Both the position numbers and the translations under genes were made by a program. 5,405 bases of DNA from Acidobacteria bacterium RIFCSPHIGHO2_01_FULL_67_28 (GTDB lineage: Bacteria > Acidobacteriota > Terriglobia > Acidiferrales > 2-02-FULL-67-57), in assembly GCA_001766965.1 (NCBI GenBank), contig MEKM01000143.1, forward strand, positions 1 to 5,405, read 5' to 3'. Numbering within the stretch: position 1 is the first letter of the stretch; each line of letters begins with the position of its first letter. The notes under the pieces were generated by a model. It was given only the letters and a program-made list of their open reading frames with translations, was not told where the DNA came from and did no database searches. Shown here piece after piece: positions 1-4,323 of the stretch.

Positions 1-679
1 CTTTCGCGCCCTGGCCCCACTTGAGCTCGACCGCCTTCACGCCCAGCTTCTCGAGGGCGTACTCCTGCACGCCCAGCTTGGTGTCCTCGACGTTGGCCTG
101 AAGGATGACTTCGCCGTAGCCGTCCTCCTGCCACTCGCGGAAGCATTGGACGCGCCACTCGAGCTCGGGGCTCGAAAGCAGGCGGCCGTCGGTGAGCTGC
201 GACTGCGGATCCATGCCGCAGACGTTTTCTCCGATGGTCAGGCAGGTGCCGGTGATGGCGGCGCCCGCCGCCAGGCTCTCCCAGTTGTTCTTGGCCACGT
301 TGGTCGAGCCCATGGCGGCCAGGATGAAGGGCAGCCGCGAGCGGATGCCGGGGGCGCGGCCGATGGTGACTTCGAGGTTCACGTTCGGGAAGAGCGCCTT
401 GTTCGAGTCAGCCTCGATTCCCCAGGCGCCGGTGGCCCGGCCCAGGATGGTGAAGTGGGAGAGGTCGATCGGGTAGTCCTTGGCCGAGGCGGTGGTGATG
501 ATCCCGAAGGGCTGCGGGTAGATCATCTCCGGGCCGCGGTAGGCCGACTTGCCGATCTCGCACATCCCGATGCAGCCGTCCACGCAGGTAGTGCACATCC
601 CGCTGAAGGGGCTGATCGAGTCTTCGGTGCGGTTCTTGGTCAGCGTAGCCGCCGACGCGTTCAGTCGCGAGTACGTCAT
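1..679 (-). CDS. FMN-binding glutamate synthase family protein, N-terminal 226 residues (cut by window edge)
   Basis: Family role: the FMN domain of glutamate synthase reduces 2-iminoglutarate, made from 2-oxoglutarate and ammonia, to glutamate. The ATG at 679-677 follows a GGAG (690-687) with a 7-base spacer. The visible protein opens with SRLNASAATLTKNRTEDSIS, then a four-cysteine motif at C29, C32, C36 and C40 (CTTCVDGCIGMCE). The FMN-domain start follows at about residues 98-160 (NLEVTIG, SRLPFILAAMGSTN, TGTCLTIGENVCGMD). The reading frame leaves the window at WGQGAK, just where the family continues with a glycine-rich PGEGG-type loop. From memory such stand-alone proteins are about 500 residues, so under half is seen, and the usual [3Fe-4S] cysteines would lie outside. 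No glutaminase or GXGXG domain is visible; in split glutamate synthases these are separate genes and could lie beyond position 1. It is the last visible gene of the operon, 13 bases after an iron-sulfur protein that may be its electron donor. The family call is strong; the exact substrate is inferred. Confidence 0.9.
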   Translation of the reverse strand, partial: MTYSRLNASAATLTKNRTEDSISPFSGMCTTCVDGCIGMCEIGKSAYRGPEMIYPQPFGIITTASAKDYPIDLSHFTILGRATGAWGIEADSNKALFPNVNLEVTIGRAPGIRSRLPFILAAMGSTNVAKNNWESLAAGAAITGTCLTIGENVCGMDPQSQLTDGRLLSSPELEWRVQCFREWQEDGYGEVILQANVEDTKLGVQEYALEKLGVKAVELKWGQGAK

Positions 680-692
680 GGGACCTCTCCTT

Positions 693-1415
693 TTACTTCG
701 GGCTCTCCGGGGGTTTCACTGCCGGCCAAACCAAATCCTGCCGCAGCGGCCCGGCCAGCTCGCAGGCCACGCAGGGGTCGAGGAAGCACATGGCGTGGTC
801 GTGGTAGTCGAGGCAGGCCGGGGCGAAATTCAGGCAGCCGCTGCAGAGCGTCGTCTCCGCCTCCGCCCCGTGGCAGCGCAGCTCGCACACCGGGCAGATG
901 TACATGCAGGCACCGCACTGCCGGCAGATGTCCGACTGCGGGCGGAAGGGCGCCATCACCTTGCGGCGGTTTCCCCGGTAGGCGAAGCCGATGGCCCCGG
1001 CCATCATCTGCTCGCGGCAGATGCGCACGCACTTGCCGCACTGGATGCAGTCTTCGAACTCCGGCGTGAGACGCACCCGGGTGACCCCGTAGCGGCTGGC
1101 CAGGTCCTGGATGGTCTTCGACTGCGGCGTGGTGGCGACGTAGAGCTCGAGCAGCAATTGCCGGGCCCGCTCCACGCGGGCCGAGTGGGTCTGCACCACC
1201 AAGCCGTCGTCGGCCGGGAGCGTGCAGGCGGCCTGGAGCTTCGACCGCGGGCCGTTCGTCACTTCCACGAGGCACAGCCGGCAGGCGCCGTAGGGCGTGA
1301 GCCCGTCGTCGTGGCAGAGCGTGGGAATGGGGAGGCCGAGGAAGCGCGCCGCTTCGAGCACGGTGGTGCCGCGCTCGACCTCGACCTCGATGCCGTTGAT
1401 GGTCAGCTTCGGCAT
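693..1415 (-). CDS. HoxU / NuoG-N-terminus-like iron-sulfur protein, 240 aa
   Basis: A soluble electron-transfer subunit. Residues 1-75 are a plant-type [2Fe-2S] ferredoxin fold with ligands C34, C45, C48 and C64 (PTLC, YGACRLC, QAAC). Residues 120-181 are a two-cluster ferredoxin domain: C123, C126, C129, C133 (CIQCGKCVRIC) and C164, C167, C170, C174 (CRQCGACMYIC). The His-Cys3 segment normally lying between them in NuoG and HoxU is missing: the sequence runs from LLLELY straight through VATTPQSKTIQDLA. The tail has eight further cysteines: C177, C181, C191, C194, C201, C210, C215 and C218, with H205 and H207. The ATG at 1415 is preceded by GAGGAG (1424-1419), which overlaps the stop codon of the NuoF-like gene, suggesting translational coupling. 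No hydrogenase H-cluster or molybdopterin domain follows, so this is not the catalytic subunit of HydA or formate dehydrogenase. By its place between the NuoF-like protein and glutamate synthase, I infer it wires one to the other. Confidence 0.88.
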   Translation of the reverse strand: MPKLTINGIEVEVERGTTVLEAARFLGLPIPTLCHDDGLTPYGACRLCLVEVTNGPRSKLQAACTLPADDGLVVQTHSARVERARQLLLELYVATTPQSKTIQDLASRYGVTRVRLTPEFEDCIQCGKCVRICREQMMAGAIGFAYRGNRRKVMAPFRPQSDICRQCGACMYICPVCELRCHGAEAETTLCSGCLNFAPACLDYHDHAMCFLDPCVACELAGPLRQDLVWPAVKPPESPK

Positions 1416-1422
1416 TCGCTCC

Positions 1423-3276
1423 TCACGTCACCAGCACCGCCTTGGGCTGGCAGACTTCGAGACACGCCCCGCACTTGATGCACTTGGCGGCGTCAATCGT
1501 GTGCGCGGCTTTCTTCTCGCCCAGGATGGCTTCCGTGGTGCAGACGTGCACGCAGGCATGGCAGCCGTCGCAGAGCGTGGGCTCGATCGAGTAAGTAATG
1601 AGCTGCTTGCAGACCTTGGCGGGGCAGCGGCGCTCGCGCACGTGGGCCAGGTATTCGTCGCGGAAGTAGCGCAGGGTAGTGAGCACGGGGTTGGGGGCGG
1701 TCTGGCCGAGGCCGCAGAGTGAGGTCTCCCGCACCATCCAGCCCAGGTCTTCGAGCAGCTTCAGGTCGTCCTCCGCGCCCTGGCCCTGGGAGATGCGGGT
1801 GAGAATCTCGCGCATCCGCTGCGTGCCCTTGCGGCAAGGGAAACACTTCCCGCAGGACTCTTCCTCGAGGAACTCCATGAAGTAGCGGGCGACGTCCACC
1901 ATGCAGTTGGTCTCGTCCATCACCACCATGCCGCCCGAGCCCATCATCGAGCCGGCTTCGGTGAGCGCCTCGTAGTCGATGGGGAGGTCGATCAGGCTGG
2001 CGGGGATGCAGCCGCCCGAGGGGCCGCCGATCTGCACCGCCTTGAGGGCGCGGCCGTTGGGGATGCCGCCGCCGATTTTGTAAATCATCTCCCGCAGGGT
2101 GATCCCCATGGGCACTTCGACCAGGCCGGTGTTGTTGATCTTGCCCACGAGCGAAAAAACCATCGTGCCCTTGCTGCCGGTGGTACCGATGGCGGCGTAC
2201 CACTCCGGCCCGCGGTTCACGATGACCGGCACGCTCGCCCAGGTCTTGACGTTGTTGATGACGGTGGGCTTGCCCCACAGGCCTTTTTGCGCCGGGAAGG
2301 GCGGGCGCGGCAGCGGCTCGCCCACGTGGCCTTCGATGGAGGCGATGAGCGCGGTCTCTTCCCCGCAAACAAAGGCGCCGGCGCCCTGCACGAGGCGGAT
2401 GCGGAAGTCGAGCCCGGAACCCAGGATGCTCTCCCCCAGCAGCCCGCACTCCTCGGCCTGGGCCAAGGCGACGCGGAAGTGTTCGACCGCCAGCGGGTAC
2501 TCCGCCCGCACGTAGATGTAGCCTTCGCGGGCGCCCAGGGCGAAGGCGCCGATAATCATCCCCTCGATGACGCTGTGGGGGTTGCCCTCGAGGAGGCTGC
2601 GGTCCATGAAGGCGCCAGGGTCGCCTTCGTCGGCGTTGCAGATAAGGTACTTCGGCGTGGCCGGCTGCGCCCGCATCACCTCCCACTTCTTGCCGGTGGG
2701 GAAGCCGGCGCCGCCGCGCCCGCGCAGCCCGGCGCGCTTGACCCAGTCCACCACCTGCTCGGGCGTGGACCCGGTGAGCGCCTTGCCCAGCGCCGCATAG
2801 CCGCCCACGCCCAGGTAGTCGTCAATGTTCTTCGGGTCGATGCGGCCGTTGTTGCCGAAGAGCACGCGCTGCTGGAAGCGGTAGAAGGGCACGTCCTCTT
2901 CCCGCTGGACGCGCTCGCCGCTCGTCGGGTCGCGATAGAGCAGCCGCTCCACCGGGCGGCGGCCGTTCGAGACGCTGGCCACGATCTCCTTGGCGTCGCG
3001 CGCCGCCACCTGGTTGTAGAAGGTTCCCTCCGGCCAGGTGAGCATCACCGGGCCCTTCTCGCAGAAACCGTGGCAGCCGGTGCTCTTGAGCTCGACCGCC
3101 CCTTCGAGCCCGGCGCGCTCGAGCGACTCGCGCAGCGCCGCCAGCACTTCCGGCGCGCCCGAAGCGGTGCAGCCGCTCCCGGCGCAGAGGGCCAGGCAGG
3201 GCTTGGCCGGGTCGCGCGCCCCGACACACGCGGCGCGGCGCGCTTCCAAGTCCTCGAGCGATTGGAGTCTCGGCAT
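1423..3276 (-). CDS. NuoF/HydB-like NAD(P)H-binding FMN subunit with N- and C-terminal iron-sulfur domains, 617 aa
   Basis: The flavin subunit that exchanges electrons with NAD(H). Domains in order: a thioredoxin-like [2Fe-2S] domain, residues 25-105, with C31-x4-C36 and C68-x3-C72; the NuoF core, about 135-470, with the NAD/FMN glycine loop GLRGRGGAGFPTGKKW (183-198), FMN-contact segment CNADEGDPG (213-221) and CGEETALI (304-311); an SLBB-type region around 370-430; the N3-type [4Fe-4S] site C475, C478, C481 and C521; a linker with H545, C551 and C556; and a two-[4Fe-4S] ferredoxin domain with C569, C572, C575, C579 and C599, C602, C605, C609. NuoF of complex I is about 445 residues and lacks both end domains. 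This longer layout is that of HydB/HndC subunits of bifurcating hydrogenases and related NAD-linked enzymes. It starts 9 bases after the NuoE-like stop, with GGCGAGGCG before the ATG. NADH rather than NADPH is likely from the family but not proven. Confidence 0.94.
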   Translation of the reverse strand: MPRLQSLEDLEARRAACVGARDPAKPCLALCAGSGCTASGAPEVLAALRESLERAGLEGAVELKSTGCHGFCEKGPVMLTWPEGTFYNQVAARDAKEIVASVSNGRRPVERLLYRDPTSGERVQREEDVPFYRFQQRVLFGNNGRIDPKNIDDYLGVGGYAALGKALTGSTPEQVVDWVKRAGLRGRGGAGFPTGKKWEVMRAQPATPKYLICNADEGDPGAFMDRSLLEGNPHSVIEGMIIGAFALGAREGYIYVRAEYPLAVEHFRVALAQAEECGLLGESILGSGLDFRIRLVQGAGAFVCGEETALIASIEGHVGEPLPRPPFPAQKGLWGKPTVINNVKTWASVPVIVNRGPEWYAAIGTTGSKGTMVFSLVGKINNTGLVEVPMGITLREMIYKIGGGIPNGRALKAVQIGGPSGGCIPASLIDLPIDYEALTEAGSMMGSGGMVVMDETNCMVDVARYFMEFLEEESCGKCFPCRKGTQRMREILTRISQGQGAEDDLKLLEDLGWMVRETSLCGLGQTAPNPVLTTLRYFRDEYLAHVRERRCPAKVCKQLITYSIEPTLCDGCHACVHVCTTEAILGEKKAAHTIDAAKCIKCGACLEVCQPKAVLVT

Positions 3277-3285
3277 CGCCTCGCC

Positions 3286-3768
3286 CTAGTCGGCCGCCTG
3301 CGCCTGCTCCTTGCGGCGGTACTTCTTGAGCAGGCCGGGCACTTTGGCCTGGGTCAGGTGGGGATAGGTGTTCGCGTCCACGCGGGCCACCGGCGCCAGC
3401 CCGCAACAGCCCATGCAGCGCACGGTGCGGAGGGTGAATTCGAAGTCTGCGGTCGTGCCCGGCGTCCCGAGCCTCAAGTCCCGCAGCAGGCGGTCGAGCA
3501 CGCGCGGGGCCCCGCGCACGTGGCAGGCGGTGCCGAGGCAGACTTGCACCAGGTGCCGGCCCACCGGCTCCAGGCTGAAGCAGTTGTAGAAAGTGGCGAC
3601 GTGGAAAACTTCACTAAGCGGCACACGCAGGTGCCCGGCCACCTCGCGCAGCGCCGGCTCGGGCAGGTAATGGAACTGGTCTTGGATTTCTTGGAGTACG
3701 GGGATAAGGCTGTCGGGCCGGTCGGGCCAGTCGCGCAGGAGCTCCTGCAGGTTCGGGGTTTCGCCCAT
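3286..3768 (-). CDS. NuoE-like [2Fe-2S] thioredoxin-fold subunit, 160 aa
   Basis: Partner of the NuoF-like flavoprotein, equivalent to NuoE of complex I, HydC of bifurcating hydrogenases and HoxE of bidirectional hydrogenases. The N-terminal helical part (about 1-65) has family signatures SLIPVLQEIQDQFHYLP and VFHVATFYNCF. The C-terminal thioredoxin-like half carries the [2Fe-2S] ligands C77-x4-C82 (CLGTAC) and C118-x3-C122 (CMGCC); C121 is an extra cysteine. Length is close to E. coli NuoE (166). The ATG is preceded by GGAGG (3780-3776) with a 7-base spacer. It begins 15 bases after the small leading gene and ends 9 bases before the NuoF-like gene, so the two subunits are almost certainly co-translated. 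No membrane complex I genes are nearby, so a role in a soluble NAD(P)H-linked complex is more likely than in a proton-pumping one. Confidence 0.94.
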   Translation of the reverse strand: MGETPNLQELLRDWPDRPDSLIPVLQEIQDQFHYLPEPALREVAGHLRVPLSEVFHVATFYNCFSLEPVGRHLVQVCLGTACHVRGAPRVLDRLLRDLRLGTPGTTADFEFTLRTVRCMGCCGLAPVARVDANTYPHLTQAKVPGLLKKYRRKEQAQAAD

Positions 3769-3783
3769 CCGTTCGCCTCCCCG

Positions 3784-3990
3784 CTACTCGTAGCCGAAAA
3801 CCGGCGGGTGCAGCACGTCTTCGCTCTCGACCACGTGCTTCTCCCCGCAGTCGGCGCACTTGTCGACCACCATCGGCCAGGCCACCCCGCTCAACGGGGT
3901 GTAGCTCAACAGCGGCACCGGCAGCTTGGTTTTCGGGCAGATGTACTTTCCAATCTCGTGTTCGACCGGCTTCGGTTTCGGCAGTCCCAT
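3784..3990 (-). CDS. Small cysteine-containing protein of unknown function, possible zinc ribbon, 68 aa
   Basis: I do not recognise this protein. It is the first gene of the operon. Its ATG lies 6 bases after a strong purine-rich Shine-Dalgarno tract, and its stop is 15 bases before the NuoE-like start, which supports it as real. It is soluble, with no signal peptide or membrane segment. The N-terminus is basic and proline-rich (MGLPKPKPVEHEIG). Possible metal ligands are H11, C18 (YICPKTK), and C45-x2-C48 with H52 (DKCADCGEKH). A half zinc-ribbon knuckle CxxCG is clear, but the partner half has only one cysteine, so a three-Cys-one-His site is my guess. The C-terminus is acidic (ESEDVLHPPVFGYE). 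It may be an accessory or assembly subunit of the downstream complex, or a small regulator; nothing in the sequence decides this. Longer frames overlapping it in other registers are not better supported. Confidence 0.75.
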   Translation of the reverse strand: MGLPKPKPVEHEIGKYICPKTKLPVPLLSYTPLSGVAWPMVVDKCADCGEKHVVESEDVLHPPVFGYE

Positions 3991-3996
3991 AACGTA

Positions 3997-4010
3997 CCCT
4001 CCCCCTCCCC
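3997..4010 (-). promoter_or_regulatory. Purine-rich ribosome binding site of the operon's first gene
   Basis: Read on the minus strand this is GGGGAGGGGGAGGG, 14 purines with two overlapping GGAG cores, ending 6 bases before the ATG at 3990. It is the strongest-looking ribosome binding site in the window and supports the small 68-residue gene as the operon's first cistron. Confidence 0.7.
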
Positions 4011-4025
4011 AAGCGAAAGCAACTC

Positions 4026-4048
4026 CCCGGCCAAAGGAGCCTGCCGGG
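4026..4048 (-). promoter_or_regulatory. Small GC hairpin in the leader of the leftward operon
   Basis: A perfect 6-bp inverted repeat, CCCGGC (4026-4031) and GCCGGG (4043-4048), encloses an 11-base loop. On the minus-strand transcript the loop contains CUCCUUU, an anti-Shine-Dalgarno-like sequence, 16 bases before the purine-rich ribosome binding site. No run of T follows, so it is not a standard intrinsic terminator. It may affect translation of the first cistron, or be chance in GC-rich DNA. Confidence 0.35.
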
Positions 4049-4177
4049 AAGATGATCGGCGTGTTCCAGCAACTTCTTTTCCGCCAAAGGGTTGCACGCC
4101 GGGGCGGGAGGAAGATGTTAGTAAAGGACAGGTCAGTCGCTTATTTTGAACTGTGTGTCATCCCCCAAATGCTGCTG

Positions 4178-4187
4178 CCCCGGCAAC
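4178..4187 (+). repeat. 10-bp direct repeat, distal copy (CCCCGGCAAC)
   Basis: Exact match to a second copy at 4243-4252, 65 bases downstream. Relative to the predicted transcription start of glutamate dehydrogenase it lies at about -110 to -101. The spacing is near six helical turns, so both copies would face the same side of the DNA. Possible regulator half-site. Confidence 0.4.
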
Positions 4188-4242
4188 CACCGGCCAATTT
4201 GTCGGAACGGGGGGTAGATGGGGTGCTGCCGTGACAGTTTGT

Positions 4243-4252
4243 CCCCGGCAAC
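4243..4252 (+). repeat. 10-bp direct repeat, promoter-proximal copy (CCCCGGCAAC)
   Basis: The second exact copy ends at the base immediately before the TTGACA -35 box, a position typical of activator sites that contact sigma, or of repressors that block polymerase. It also touches the end of the GACA-GTT-TGTC palindrome at 4233-4243. Confidence 0.4.
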
Positions 4253-4281
4253 TTGACATCTATGCACCTCGCTCGCACAAT
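4253..4281 (+). promoter_or_regulatory. Sigma-70-type promoter for glutamate dehydrogenase
   Basis: A perfect -35 hexamer TTGACA (4253-4258) is followed by a 17-base spacer and a -10 hexamer CACAAT (4276-4281), four of six matches to TATAAT. Transcription would start near 4288, giving a leader of about 36 bases that includes the Shine-Dalgarno. Orientation and distance fit the gene starting at 4324. The perfect -35 in a GC-rich region makes chance less likely; no experiment supports it here. Confidence 0.75.
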
Positions 4282-4309
4282 GAGCCGCTTTTTCGACCGG
4301 CGGACCCGG

Positions 4310-4315
4310 AAGGAG
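4310..4315 (+). promoter_or_regulatory. Ribosome binding site of glutamate dehydrogenase
   Basis: AAGGAG sits 8 bases before the ATG at 4324 and decides the start. The next in-frame ATG is about 40 codons downstream, inside conserved sequence, and has no comparable signal. Confidence 0.8.
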
Positions 4316-4323
4316 CCACCCTC

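Larger units (their letters stand above)
3991..4323. other. Divergent intergenic region between the glutamate synthase-linked operon and glutamate dehydrogenase
   Basis: These 333 bases hold no convincing gene. They separate the leftward operon from the rightward glutamate dehydrogenase gene and must contain both promoters. Only the rightward promoter is recognisable. The stretch is visibly less GC-rich around 4070-4150 than the flanking genes. It also contains a 10-bp direct repeat, a short GACA-GTT-TGTC palindrome at 4233-4243, and a GC hairpin in the leftward leader. No tRNA, T-box or riboswitch consensus was recognised. Confidence 0.8.

Noticed and set aside
693..1415. [FeFe]-hydrogenase catalytic subunit (HydA), whose N-terminus also has these Fe-S domains
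   Set aside because: The protein stops at 240 residues and has no H-cluster motifs.
549..1478. A 309-codon open frame on the plus strand, with another at 146-1069
   Set aside because: Both are antisense to the HoxU-like and glutamate synthase genes, whose protein motifs are unambiguous. No family features are seen in these frames.
1493..2686. A 397-codon same-strand open frame inside the NuoF-like gene
   Set aside because: It is out of frame with the conserved protein and rich in Arg/Gly/Pro/His, a frame-shift shadow.
1..3768. Respiratory complex I operon
   Set aside because: Only NuoE/NuoF-like proteins and a HoxU-like protein are present, there are no membrane subunits, the NuoF-like protein has non-complex I end domains, and the next gene is glutamate synthase.
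2287..4149. A 620-codon open frame on the plus strand
   Set aside because: It lies antisense to the NuoF-like, NuoE-like and small genes. Its translation is low-complexity Ala/Arg/Gly/His-rich with no recognisable domain, typical of the opposite strand of GC-rich genes.
4115..4171. Possible leftward promoter elements such as CAAAAT (4148-4143) or TAACAT (4120-4115) on the minus strand
   Set aside because: No acceptable -35 hexamer lies at 16-18 bases from either, so I could not place the operon's promoter.
3991..4323. Riboswitch, T-box or sigma-54 promoter
   Set aside because: No matching consensus was seen; GG-N10-GC type spacing for sigma-54 was not found where looked for near TTGGCCGTGGTTGCC on the minus strand.
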